The notes beneath the pieces are model-generated. The model saw nothing but the letters and a program-made list of their open reading frames with translations. It ran no database searches and was not told where the DNA came from. Shown one piece after another: positions 7,712-15,859 of a stretch of 32,659 nucleotides of DNA; the first letter of the stretch is position 1, and each line of letters begins with the position of its first letter. Source of the stretch: Saccharothrix luteola. Its GTDB lineage: Bacteria > Actinomycetota > Actinomycetes > Mycobacteriales > Pseudonocardiaceae. The position numbers and the translations under genes were made by a program. The DNA lies in NCBI RefSeq assembly GCF_020859565.1, contig NZ_JAJHUO010000059.1, positions 1 to 32,659 of the forward strand, given 5' to 3'.

Positions 7712-7730
7712 TTGGTAACGGCGTTGCCAA
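7712..7730. promoter_or_regulatory. Near-perfect palindrome upstream of the SGNH hydrolase gene
   Basis: TTGGTAACG (7712-7720), a central G, then CGTTGCCAA (7722-7730): 8 of 9 positions are symmetric. It lies about 80 bases before the start at 7812. Its size and symmetry fit an operator for a helix-turn-helix repressor, but no regulator can be assigned. Confidence 0.4.
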
Positions 7731-7811
7731 CCGGCGGTGGCGTGGGGCCGACTTGGCGTTGCATGCTGTTCTGCGCGGTCAGTGGGGGTGCCGCGCGGAG
7801 TGGAGGGACGC

Positions 7812-8576
7812 ATGGAGGGACTCGACAGTTTCGTCGCGGTGGGGGACAGCTTCACCGAGGGGATGGACGACCCGGCGCCGAACGGGACGTACGTGGGGTG
7901 GGCCGACCGGCTGGCCGCGATGATCTCGGCCAGGCAGCAGGGCTTCCGGTACGCCAACCTCGCGATCCGGGGCAAGATGCTCCAGGAGATCGTGGACGAG
8001 CAGGTACCGCTGGCGGCGGCGTTGAAGCCGAAGCTGGTGACGCTGTGCGGTGGCGGCAACGACATCCTGGTGCCCGGCAGCGACGCGGACGCGTTGGCCG
8101 AGGTGTACGAGATCGCGGTGGCCGACCTGCGGGCGGCCGGCGCGGAGGTGGTCATCTTCACCGGGTTCGACCCGAAGCACACGCCGTTCCTGCGGTCGTT
8201 GCGCGGGAAGATCGCGATCTACAACAGCCACCTGTGGTCGGTGGCCGAGCGCTACCACTGCAAGGTGGTGGACCTGTGGTCGATGACCGTCCTGCACGAT
8301 CGGCGCGCGTGGAGCGACGACCGGCTGCACCTGTCGCCCGAGGGGCACCAGCGGGTGGCGTTGCGGGTGGCCGAGGTGCTCGGGTTCGAGGCGGACGAGG
8401 CGTGGAACACGCCCTGGCCGCCGTTGGTCGACGAGGACTGGATGACTCAGCGGCGGCACGATCTGAAGTGGGCGCGGGAGCACGTCGTGCCGTGGATCGG
8501 GCGGCAGTTGCGGGGTGAGTCGATGGGTGACGGGTTGGCGCCGAAGCGGCCGGAGCTGCTGCCGGTGTGCGACTGA
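7812..8576 (+). CDS. SGNH/GDSL-type hydrolase (esterase or lipase-like), cytoplasmic
   Basis: 254 residues from the ATG at 7812, preceded by ggaggg. An in-frame upstream start at 7737 would add residues with no family resemblance. SGNH blocks: block I FVAVGDSFTEG with nucleophile Ser13, block III GGGND with Asn83, and block V DDRLHLSPEGH with Asp170 and His173. There is no signal peptide or membrane segment, so the enzyme should act in the cytoplasm, unlike many secreted GDSL lipases. The acyl substrate is unknown. It stands alone, 202 bases after the sugar operon, with its own candidate operator, and converges on the SARP gene. Confidence 0.92.
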   Translation: MEGLDSFVAVGDSFTEGMDDPAPNGTYVGWADRLAAMISARQQGFRYANLAIRGKMLQEIVDEQVPLAAALKPKLVTLCGGGNDILVPGSDADALAEVYEIAVADLRAAGAEVVIFTGFDPKHTPFLRSLRGKIAIYNSHLWSVAERYHCKVVDLWSMTVLHDRRAWSDDRLHLSPEGHQRVALRVAEVLGFEADEAWNTPWPPLVDEDWMTQRRHDLKWAREHVVPWIGRQLRGESMGDGLAPKRPELLPVCD

Positions 8577-8641
8577 CGCCCGGTGTGGCTTGGTTTGTGG
8601 CTTGGTTGTGTGTGGTGGCTGGTGGTTCGGTGGTCGGGCCC

Positions 8642-8775
8642 GGCTCGATTTGACATGGGGCCCCTACGGGCACTCCAGGCTGGCCAAACCCGGCAGGCCC
8701 GGCGGGGAAAAGCGTCCCGCCGGGCCTGCCGGCTTCGACCAGCCTAAAGCACCCGAACCCATGTCAAATCGGGCC
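8642..8775. repeat. Nested inverted-repeat element (three coaxial stems), MITE-like or structured RNA
   Basis: Three nested stems share one axis. The outer stem is 8642-8659 with 8758-8775 (18 pairs, one G-U; core cgatttgacatggg). The middle stem is 8677-8683 with 8739-8745 (aggctgg/ccagcct). The inner stem is 8690-8706 with 8716-8732 (17 perfect pairs, nine-base loop gaaaagcgt). The whole is about 134 bases between two convergent genes. It encodes nothing convincing. It could be a small non-autonomous mobile element, a terminator-like barrier or a structured RNA. No clear target duplication was found. Confidence 0.8.
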
Positions 8776-8900
8776 TAGGTGCGTCGGTTCCGGGGCCGTT
8801 GTGGGCCTGTTGGGGTAAGTGGCCTCGGTGGGGTGCTGCGTGTGCGGCGCGTTGGGTTTGGCGGTTTCGAATCCGACGTGGTGCGGCTGCCGTTGTACCC

Positions 8901-8999
8901 GCGAGGTCGCGTCGATCGTTCGCGGCTCATTTTCCGGCGATCACGCTTTTCGATCGTCGGAAAATGAGTCGCGAGCGGTCGACTTCCCGGCGACCTCGC
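8901..8999. other. Long hairpin, 42 pairs with only G-U deviations
   Basis: 8901-8910 pairs perfectly with 8990-8999 (gcgaggtcgc/gcgacctcgc), and 8911-8942 pairs with 8952-8983 (32 positions, 28 Watson-Crick). All four deviations become G-U pairs if the top strand is RNA. The loop is acgcttttc, and a six-base bulge (8984-8989) separates the two stems. There is no T tract, so it is not a standard intrinsic terminator. It lies in the convergent region between the SGNH and SARP genes. Confidence 0.8.
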
Positions 9000-9032
9000 C
9001 CGCGACGCCGGAGGCGGCGCAATTCAACAGAG

Positions 9033-9072
9033 CCGACTGGCCGGCGCTCTCCCCCGAACGCCGGCCAGTCGG
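9033..9072. terminator. 14-bp hairpin downstream of the SARP gene (probable terminator)
   Basis: Stem 9033-9046 with 9059-9072 (ccgactggccggcg and its complement), with a 12-base loop. It lies about 120 bases beyond the SARP stop and in the path of rightward transcription from the SGNH gene. It is GC-rich without a T run, as is common for actinomycete terminators. The remaining bases up to 9189 show nothing else recognisable. Confidence 0.55.
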
Positions 9073-9189
9073 GGTTGGGTGGCTTCCCCCCTGGTTCCCC
9101 CTACCAAGAGCCACCCGGCGCTGACCGCGACTCGGTGATCAGCGCGCCTACAAGTTCCCACGACTTCGCCAGGTCGAGCTAAACAGCGG

Positions 9190-11982
9190 CTAAACCTCGG
9201 AGGTCAAGGCTTCAAGAGCCGTTCGGACCAACATCGCGCGCGGGGAGCCCAGGCGTACGAACAACCGAAGCGATTCCGCCAACTCCGCTTGTGCCGCGAC
9301 GCGTTCTCCCCGTCTCGCGAGCACCGATCCGAGCACTTGCCGGCCGAACGCCTCCTCGAACTGCATCGAGCCGCCACGCGTCAGTTCCACCCCTTGCCGG
9401 GCGTGTTCCTCGGCCTCCGGTAACAGGCCCAGTTCGGCGTAGAGCTCGGCCAGGTTGTTCATCGCGACCGCGTACGCCCGCTCGTCGCCGTTGCGGTGGT
9501 AGATCTCCATTGCCTGGAATTGGTGTTGGGCCGCCGTTTCGCGTTGGCCGAGCCGTTGCTCCACTTGGGCCAGGTTGTTGAGCACGGTGGCTTCGCCGAG
9601 CGCGTCGCCGTCCCGGCGGGCCAGGTCGACGGCTTCGCGGTAGTGCCCCAGGGCTTCCTCCACCCGGTCCTCGGCGAGCAGGGCCAGTGCCAGTTGGTCG
9701 AGGGTCATGACCAGGTAGCGGGGCTCGGCCAGGTCCACGGCTATCCGGTGGGCCAGTCGGGCTTGGTCGAGGGTGCCGCGCAGCGTTCCGGCGCGGTTGT
9801 TGACGTCGTGCATGGCGTTCAGCACGAGCATCTCGCCTCGGCGGTCGCCGATCACCCTCGCCGAGGCCAGGCCGAACTCGGCGATGCCCTGCCACTCGCG
9901 GCTGACGAGCCTGGTCACGCAGTAGGTGTGGACCAGGCGCACGAGTTGCCAGACCTCCACGTGCAGGCCGGCCTCCGAGCCCGCGTGCACGAGGGCGATG
10001 AGGTTGGACCACTCCTTGTCGAACCAGGACAGGGCCTGTGACGGGGTCGCGGGTCTCGGTGCGGCGGAGTCGCCGGTGAAGTCGAGGCCGTCCGACGCCG
10101 GTCTGATCAGGCGTCGGGCGTGGTCGCACGCGCAGAGGTAGTGGTCCATCAGGCGGCGCAGGCCGCGTTCCCGGTGTTCGACGACGCCGCGGGCGTAGAG
10201 GCGGACCAGGTCGTGCAGGACGAAGCCGCCCCGCCACTGCTCCACGAGGAGGTGCGCGTCGGCGAGGTCGGCCAAGCGGGCGGCGGCGGTGCCCAGGTCG
10301 ATGTCGCAGACGGCGGAGATGGCGTGCGGGCTCACCCAGCGGCCGGGCACGAGGCCGGCGGCGCGGAAGGTCTCCGCCAGTTCCGGCGGGAGGTTGCGGT
10401 ACGACACCGCCAGGGCCCGTTCCACGCCGACGCCGGTGTCGGCCAGGTCCAGGGTGCGCAGCCGCGCCTCGTCGTCGGAGAGCTGCTCGACCAGGTCTTC
10501 AACCGTCCACTCCGGACTGAAGACGAGCTTGGCGGCGGCGATCCGCAGCGCGAGGGGCAGGTTGCCGCAGAGCTCGACCAGCTTGCGGGTGGCCGCCGGC
10601 TCCTGGTCGGACAACGGCTTGCCGACGACCTCGTCGACCAGGCGGATGGACTCCTCGTCGGACAACGTGTCCAGCGTGAGCATCCGGGCGCCGTTGCTGA
10701 CGACCAGGGACTCCAGGCGCCTGCGGCTGGTCACCAGGACGACCGACCCGGCGCCGGGCGGCAGGAGCAGGCGGACGTGCTCCGGGTCCCAGGCGTCGTC
10801 CAGCACGACCAGGACGCGCCGCTTGGCCAGCACCGAGCGGTACAGGCCGACGCGGTCGTCCAGGTCGCGGGGGACGCCGTCGGCGGGCACGCCCAGCGCG
10901 AGCAGGAAGCGCGCCAGGACCTCGGCCGGCTCGACCGGGTCGCGGCCGGGGGCGAAGCCGTTCAGGGAGGCGAAGAGGAGGCCGTCGGGGAACTGCTCGG
11001 CCCGCCGGTGGCCCCAGGTGACGGCGAGCTCGCTCTTGCCGATGCCGGCCGCACCGTTGACCACGGCGATGGTCGTGGCGGCCAGGTCGCGCGAGTCGCA
11101 CAGGCGGTCCAACCAGGCCAGTTCCTCGTCGCGGCCGATGAAGCCGCTGGCCGCGGCGGGCAACTGGGCCGGCACGACGACACCGGGACGCGGTGGCACG
11201 AGGGCGGGCTCCGCCAGGCCGGGCGAGCTGAGCGCCGGGTCGTCGCGGAGCACCTGCTCGTGCAGCACGCGCAGGCCGGGGCCGGGGTCGATGCCGAGCT
11301 CGTCCACGACGCGCCGGTGGAAGCGCTGGTAGGCCTCCAACGCGTCGGCGCGCTGACCAGACCGGTAGAGGGCGCGCATCATGTGGCCGACCAGCCGTTC
11401 CCGGAACGGGTACTCGTTCACCAGCTGGCGCAGCTCGCCGACGAGTTCGAGGTGGCGGCCCAGTTCCAGCTCGGCCTCGATGCGCTCTTCCACTGCGGCA
11501 AGCCGAAGCTCCTCCAGGTCGGAGGTGACCGGGTCGCCCGGCACGTCCGCCAGCACCTGGCCGCGCCACAGGCCGAGCGACTCGCGCAGCAGCTGCGCCC
11601 GGATCGGCGCGGGCTTGCCGCGCGCGCTCGACACGAGCTGCCTGGCCCGGTGGAAGTCCAGCCGCCACGGGTCGACCGAGAGCTGGTAGCCGGGCGGGGT
11701 GGTGAGGATCCGCGCCGAGCCCGCCGGGTCGGCCTCCTCCAGCATCCTGCGCAGCCGCGACACGTAGCCGTGCACGATCGTCCTGGCCGTCGCGGGCGGT
11801 TCGTCGGCCCAGAGGCTGTCCACGATCTCGTCGATCGGGACGACCCGGTTGGCGTCGAGCACCAGCATCGCGAGCAGGCCGCGCATCCCCTTGCGACCGA
11901 TGACGAGCTGCCGGCCGTCCGCGAGCACCTGCAACGGTCCGAGGACGCCGAACTCCAGCCCGCTCTTGCTCCGGTCAGCCAT
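9190..11982 (-). CDS. SARP family transcriptional activator with NB-ARC and TPR domains (AfsR-like)
   Basis: 930 residues. Residues ~10-105 form an OmpR-type winged helix (LEFGVLGPLQVLADGR, TIVHGYVSRLRRMLEEA, TPPGYQL). Residues ~110-255 are the bacterial transcriptional activation domain (LDFHRARQLV to ELGIDPGPGLRVLHEQVL). Residues ~285-600 are an NB-ARC ATPase with Walker A GAAGIGKS at ~310-317, Walker B VLVVLDDAW and the sensor-like LVTSRR. Residues ~690-930 hold TPR-like helices (GEATVLNNLAQVEQRLGQ, YAVAMNNLAELYAELGL). Such proteins activate secondary-metabolite or developmental genes after ATP-driven assembly. The ATG at 11982 follows a G-rich ribosome-binding site. No biosynthetic cluster lies nearby, so the target is unknown or distant. 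It is divergent from the ADP-ribosylglycohydrolase gene across 187 bases. Confidence 0.95.
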   Translation of the reverse strand: MADRSKSGLEFGVLGPLQVLADGRQLVIGRKGMRGLLAMLVLDANRVVPIDEIVDSLWADEPPATARTIVHGYVSRLRRMLEEADPAGSARILTTPPGYQLSVDPWRLDFHRARQLVSSARGKPAPIRAQLLRESLGLWRGQVLADVPGDPVTSDLEELRLAAVEERIEAELELGRHLELVGELRQLVNEYPFRERLVGHMMRALYRSGQRADALEAYQRFHRRVVDELGIDPGPGLRVLHEQVLRDDPALSSPGLAEPALVPPRPGVVVPAQLPAAASGFIGRDEELAWLDRLCDSRDLAATTIAVVNGAAGIGKSELAVTWGHRRAEQFPDGLLFASLNGFAPGRDPVEPAEVLARFLLALGVPADGVPRDLDDRVGLYRSVLAKRRVLVVLDDAWDPEHVRLLLPPGAGSVVLVTSRRRLESLVVSNGARMLTLDTLSDEESIRLVDEVVGKPLSDQEPAATRKLVELCGNLPLALRIAAAKLVFSPEWTVEDLVEQLSDDEARLRTLDLADTGVGVERALAVSYRNLPPELAETFRAAGLVPGRWVSPHAISAVCDIDLGTAAARLADLADAHLLVEQWRGGFVLHDLVRLYARGVVEHRERGLRRLMDHYLCACDHARRLIRPASDGLDFTGDSAAPRPATPSQALSWFDKEWSNLIALVHAGSEAGLHVEVWQLVRLVHTYCVTRLVSREWQGIAEFGLASARVIGDRRGEMLVLNAMHDVNNRAGTLRGTLDQARLAHRIAVDLAEPRYLVMTLDQLALALLAEDRVEEALGHYREAVDLARRDGDALGEATVLNNLAQVEQRLGQRETAAQHQFQAMEIYHRNGDERAYAVAMNNLAELYAELGLLPEAEEHARQGVELTRGGSMQFEEAFGRQVLGSVLARRGERVAAQAELAESLRLFVRLGSPRAMLVRTALEALTSEV

Positions 11983-12169
11983 GCCCCTCCCCCGCCTCGT
12001 GCGCTACGGCTTGGTCACTGGATCAGGTGCGTCGGAGGTGCCGTTAGATACCTGTGGGTAAATGTTGCTTGCTCAACTAGTCGTGCTCCCATGACCGGAC
12101 GGACGGCCGACGGCTAGGGTTTTGGCCCCGGACGTCCCGGCCGAGTTCTGGGCGAGTGCAGGAGGGCAA

Positions 12170-13210
12170 GTGCCGCGCGAGCCGTTGGACGTGGTCGACC
12201 GTGGCGCGGCGTGCCTGGTGGGTGGCGCGCTGGGCGATGCCCTCGGCGCGCCCATCCAGTACCTCGGGTGGGCGGACATCCAACGGGACCACGGCCCCGA
12301 AGGCGTGCTGGCGCCGCCGCGCCCCGCGCTGGTCACCGACGACACCCAGCTCACCCTGTTCACCGCCGACGGCTACCTGCGCGCGTGGGTGCGCGGCCGG
12401 ACCACGGGCGAGTGGGACCCGATCGAGGTCGTCTGGCAGAGCTACCGGCGCTGGTTGATCACCCAGCAGGTGGCCGCGCCCGAGCCCGGCGCCGTCGGTC
12501 TCGTCGGCGACGAGCGGCTGTACTCGAGCCGGTCGCCGGGCCTGACGTGCCTGCGCGCACTGGCCGCCGACACACCGCCGACGCCCGAGGAACCGCAGAA
12601 CGAGTCGTCCGGCTGCAACGGCGTCACCCGCACCGCGCCGGCGGGGTTCGCCCCCAGCGCCGAGATCGCCTACGACCTGGGCTGCCGGTTCGCCGCGCTG
12701 ACGCACGGTGGCACCGGCGGCTGGGTGTCCGGTGGGGCGTTCTCGCTGCTCATCCACCTGCTGGCGGTGCGCGGGCGACCGATGCGGGAGGCAGTGGACC
12801 AGGTCATCGGCCGGGTGCTGCGGGACGACCCGTACACGGCGAACACCCTCAACCGGGCCGTCGTCTTCGCCGACGAGCACCGGGCGCAGGGCTTCGAGTC
12901 GGTCCGGGTCGACCGCCTGGGCAGCGGCTGGACGGGCCCGGAGGCGCTGGCGATCGCCGTGCACACGGTCCTGGTGTACCCGAAGCGGTCGCAGTTCGTG
13001 GACGCCCTGCGCGCGGCGGCCAACCACTCGGGCGGCAGCGACGCCACGGCGGCGCTCACGGGCAACATCCTCGGCGCCCTGCACGGCACGTCGGCGTTGC
13101 CGCGCGACTGGCTCGCGGGCCTGGAACTGGTGGACCTGCTGACCCAACTGGGCTCCGACCTGGGCCGCTCGGTCACCGGCCAGGACTTCGACTTCGCCCG
13201 GTACACCTGA
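12170..13210 (+). CDS. ADP-ribosylglycohydrolase family protein (DraG/ARH fold)
   Basis: 346 residues from the GTG at 12170, chosen because aggaggg lies just upstream; a TTG at 12122 in the same frame would add 16 residues. The family's metal-site motifs are present: GDALGAP (Asp23), TDDTQLTLF (Thr56-Asp57-Asp58-Thr59) and GGSDATAALTGNILGALHG (Asp291, Thr293). Such enzymes use two magnesium ions to remove ADP-ribose from proteins, nucleic acids or small molecules. The middle of the chain (SSGCNGVTRTAPAGFAP) has the usual catalytic-core spacing. No ADP-ribosyltransferase is encoded nearby, so the substrate is open. It shares its upstream region with the SARP gene. Confidence 0.88.
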   Translation: MPREPLDVVDRGAACLVGGALGDALGAPIQYLGWADIQRDHGPEGVLAPPRPALVTDDTQLTLFTADGYLRAWVRGRTTGEWDPIEVVWQSYRRWLITQQVAAPEPGAVGLVGDERLYSSRSPGLTCLRALAADTPPTPEEPQNESSGCNGVTRTAPAGFAPSAEIAYDLGCRFAALTHGGTGGWVSGGAFSLLIHLLAVRGRPMREAVDQVIGRVLRDDPYTANTLNRAVVFADEHRAQGFESVRVDRLGSGWTGPEALAIAVHTVLVYPKRSQFVDALRAAANHSGGSDATAALTGNILGALHGTSALPRDWLAGLELVDLLTQLGSDLGRSVTGQDFDFARYT

Positions 13211-13224
13211 CGGGGAAAGGGGGA

Positions 13225-13273
13225 AGCCGGCCTCGGCACGCACGTTCCCGAAAGCGTGCGACCGAGGCCGGCT
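13225..13273 (+). terminator. Strong hairpin after the ADP-ribosylglycohydrolase gene
   Basis: The outer stem agccggcctcgg (13225-13236) pairs with ccgaggccggct (13262-13273). The inner stem cacgc (13237-13241) pairs with gcgtg (13254-13258), leaving a three-base bulge. It begins 15 bases after the stop codon. There is no T tract. Confidence 0.65.
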
Positions 13274-13442
13274 CTCCACGCGGTCTGCGCAGGGACACGC
13301 CCCGAGCGCGGAACCCGGCTGACCTGGCCGTGGAGCGGGAAAACCCGTGGCGGAACCGTAGCAGAGAGCGTGTGAGCCATCACAGCCGGCCCACCTCCTT
13401 ACCCTTGTGAACCACCTCACCAGCCCCGTGGATCACCCCGCC

Positions 13443-13476
13443 AACCTGTCGCGAACCTGTCGAGTCGCTGTAGATC
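13443..13476 (+). promoter_or_regulatory. Direct-repeat site plus -10 box before the response-regulator gene
   Basis: aacctgtcg occurs at 13443-13451 and again at 13454-13462, exactly 11 bases apart, the usual spacing of OmpR/PhoB-type half sites on one face of the helix. TAGATC at 13471-13476 would serve as a -10 box, so the second repeat covers the -35 region. This suggests positive autoregulation by the regulator encoded at 13505. Confidence 0.45.
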
Positions 13477-13504
13477 CGGCCACACCCGGGCCGCCGCGGT
13501 ACCG

Positions 13505-14221
13505 GTGCCGCACCATGTGCACGTGGACAAGGGCGCTTCGGTTCGACTGCTCGTGGTGGACGACGAGCCGCACATCGCGGACCTCGTGGCGACGGTGGCG
13601 CGGTACGAGGGGTGGCAGGCGGTGACCGCGGGCAGCGGCGAGGCCGCGTTGCGGACCGCCGCCGACTTCCACCCCGACATCGTGGTGCTCGACCTGATGC
13701 TGCCCGACCTCGACGGCTTCACCGTGCTGGACCGCCTCCGCTCGGCGGGCGCGATGGTGCCGGTCGTGTTCCTGACCGCCCGTGACGGCACGGCCGACCG
13801 GGTCGCGGGCCTGACCCGCGGCGGGGACGACTACCTGGTCAAGCCGTTCTCCGTGGAAGAGCTGATGGCACGGCTGCGGGCCGTGCTGCGGCGCTCGACC
13901 GGGCCGACCTGGAAGCGGTCCGTGCTCAAGGTGTCCGACCTGGCGATGGACGAGGACACCCGCGAGGTGCGCCGGGGCGGGAAGCTGATCACGCTCACGC
14001 CCACCGAGTACGAGCTGCTGCGCTACCTGATGCGACGCTCCCCCGCCGTGCTGACCAAGGCGCAGATCCTCGACCACGTGTGGGAGTACGACTTCGGCGG
14101 CCGGTCCAACGTGGTCGAGCTGGTCGTCTCGCACCTGCGGCGCAAGCTGGACGACGGCGGCGAGCCGCTGATCCACACCGTGCGCGGCGTGGGTTACGTG
14201 CTGCGGCGAGCCGCGGAGTGA
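13505..14221 (+). CDS. OmpR/PhoB-type response regulator
   Basis: 238 residues if the first GTG is used; GTGs at 13517 and 13523 are also in frame, and none has a clear ribosome-binding site. The receiver domain has the acidic pocket in LLVVDDEP, the phosphorylated Asp in VVLDLMLPDLDGF (residue 63 from the first start), Thr in VFLTARD and Lys in YLVKPFS. The C-terminal winged helix includes LTPTEYELLRYLMRRSPAVL and VSHLRRKLDDG, ending GVGYVLRRA. It forms a two-component system with the kinase gene that overlaps its stop. Target genes are unknown; the adjacent VWA protein gene is a candidate. Confidence 0.94.
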   Translation: MPHHVHVDKGASVRLLVVDDEPHIADLVATVARYEGWQAVTAGSGEAALRTAADFHPDIVVLDLMLPDLDGFTVLDRLRSAGAMVPVVFLTARDGTADRVAGLTRGGDDYLVKPFSVEELMARLRAVLRRSTGPTWKRSVLKVSDLAMDEDTREVRRGGKLITLTPTEYELLRYLMRRSPAVLTKAQILDHVWEYDFGGRSNVVELVVSHLRRKLDDGGEPLIHTVRGVGYVLRRAAE

Positions 14222-15615
14222 CGCGTCGGCGCCTGCGCCTGGGCACGCGCCTCGCGCTGGGCCTCGGCGCGCTCGCACTGGCGGTGTTCGCCGTCGTCGG
14301 CACGGTGATGGCGCAGAGCATGCAGGAGTACCTGGAACGCCGGCTCGACGCGCAGATGGAGACGACCCAGGTCTCGCTGAAGAAGGACTTCGCCAAGAAC
14401 GGCACGCTCAAGGGCGCGGCCTACGGCTGGTACTCGGTCGTCTACGACGTGCGCGACGGCACGGCCACGCCGAAGAACCGCGACGACCTGCCCGCCGACA
14501 ACGCCGAGTTCACCGAGGTCGCGCTGCAGGTCGACGGGCGCGATCCCGTGTACCGGACCGAGTACCTGCACGGCGACGGCACGTACCGGCTGCGCGGGTG
14601 CGCGGTGTCGGACGGCGTGGTGCTGGTCAGCGCGGCGCCGATGAACGACATCACCACGACCGTGCGGCAGCTGGTGATCGTGGAGGTGGCCACGTTCCTG
14701 CTCGCGCTGGTCGCGTTCGTGGTGATCGGGCGGGCGGTGCTGCGGCGCGGGTTGCAGCCGTTGAGCGACATGGCGCGGACCGCGCACGACATCACGTCGC
14801 ACGACCTGACCGACTCGGCCCGGCTGCCGGTGCGCGCGGAGGGCGGCGACGGCGGCGCGGAGGTCGAGGAGCTGCGCACGGCGTTCAACACGATGCTGGA
14901 GCACATCGACACGTCGCTGGCCGCGCGCACCGCCGCCGAGCAGCGGTTGCGGCGGTTCATCGCGGACGCCTCGCACGAGCTGCGCACGCCGTTGACGTCG
15001 ATCCGGGGTTACGCCGACCTGTTCCGGTACGCGGCGGCGAACGCGCCGGCGGAACGCGAGGCGCACCTGGAGAAGCTGCGGTCGGAGGCGGCGCGGATGA
15101 GCGTGCTGCTGGACGACCTGCTGCTGCTCGCCCGGCTGGACTCGGCGGAGGTGGAGACGCCGTTGCGGGTGGCCGACGGCGACCTGGCGGCGGTGGCGCG
15201 GGAGGCCGCGGACGCGTTCCGCGTGGCCCGGCCGACCCACCCGCTGGCGCTGACCGTGCCGGACGAGCCGGTGCGGTCGGCGTTCGACCCGCTGCGGCTG
15301 CGGCAGGTGGTGGACAACCTGCTCACCAACGCCGCCGTGCACACCCCCGCCGGCACGGCGGTCTCGGTCTCCGTCGAGGTGCGGGGCGGGTCGGCCGTGC
15401 TCAGGGTCGGTGACACCGGTCCCGGCATCCCGCCGGCCGACCAGTCCCGCATCTTCGACCGGTTCTACCGCGTGGACGACTCGCGCACGCGTGATCGCGG
15501 CGGCAGCGGCCTGGGGCTGGCGGTCGTGCACTCCCTCGTCGCCGCGCACGGCGGCACGGTGGAGCTGACCAGCCGACCGGGCGCCACCGTCTTCACGGTG
15601 ACCCTGCCCCGCTGA
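14218..15615 (+). CDS. Sensor histidine kinase of the two-component pair
   Basis: 465 residues from the GTG overlapping the regulator stop (GTGA), implying coupled translation. Membrane segments lie at ~9-31 and ~160-180 and enclose an extracytoplasmic sensor region of about 125 residues. A HAMP linker follows (LQPLSDMARTAHDI), then the dimerisation helix with phospho-accepting His253 in DASHELRTPL, the N box near residue 371 (VDNLLTNAAVHTP), DTGPGIPP, FDRFYRVDDSR and GGSGLGLAVVHSL. All core kinase motifs are intact. The sensor region has a single Cys (LRGCAVSDG) and no known ligand domain. Confidence 0.94.
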   Translation: MTRRRLRLGTRLALGLGALALAVFAVVGTVMAQSMQEYLERRLDAQMETTQVSLKKDFAKNGTLKGAAYGWYSVVYDVRDGTATPKNRDDLPADNAEFTEVALQVDGRDPVYRTEYLHGDGTYRLRGCAVSDGVVLVSAAPMNDITTTVRQLVIVEVATFLLALVAFVVIGRAVLRRGLQPLSDMARTAHDITSHDLTDSARLPVRAEGGDGGAEVEELRTAFNTMLEHIDTSLAARTAAEQRLRRFIADASHELRTPLTSIRGYADLFRYAAANAPAEREAHLEKLRSEAARMSVLLDDLLLLARLDSAEVETPLRVADGDLAAVAREAADAFRVARPTHPLALTVPDEPVRSAFDPLRLRQVVDNLLTNAAVHTPAGTAVSVSVEVRGGSAVLRVGDTGPGIPPADQSRIFDRFYRVDDSRTRDRGGSGLGLAVVHSLVAAHGGTVELTSRPGATVFTVTLPR

Positions 15616-15859
15616 GAGTCGACAGCGGGCACCCCGCGCCGCCGGTAGGTCATCCGGTCGTACCGCGAGGCGGCTGGAAGGCGGGCCACGTCCCCACGGT
15701 GGCGCGCCCGGCTTCCGTTTGCCGGTCGGAAACCCCGGCGAAGTTGCTCTGCTCGGCTCGTATTCCGCGGATCGCCCGACCATCCGCCTCATGTGCCCGG
15801 ACATCGGTGTCCGAGCTCCCGGACCCCTGCGTCCGGACGCGCGAGCGGAAAGAGATCCC

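Noticed and set aside
8799..9182. Small open frames across the convergent intergenic region
   Set aside because: They run through the 42-pair hairpin and the terminator hairpin and have low-complexity Arg-rich translations without a ribosome-binding site.
10120..12117. 665-residue open frame on the plus strand opposite the SARP gene
   Set aside because: The minus-strand frame has a complete, recognisable SARP-NB-ARC-TPR architecture; the plus frame has none.
15616..15859. Possible riboswitch before the secreted VWA gene
   Set aside because: The leader has small inverted repeats (for example cggaca-tcgg-tgtccg near 15798-15813), but I could not match conserved riboswitch cores such as those for c-di-AMP.
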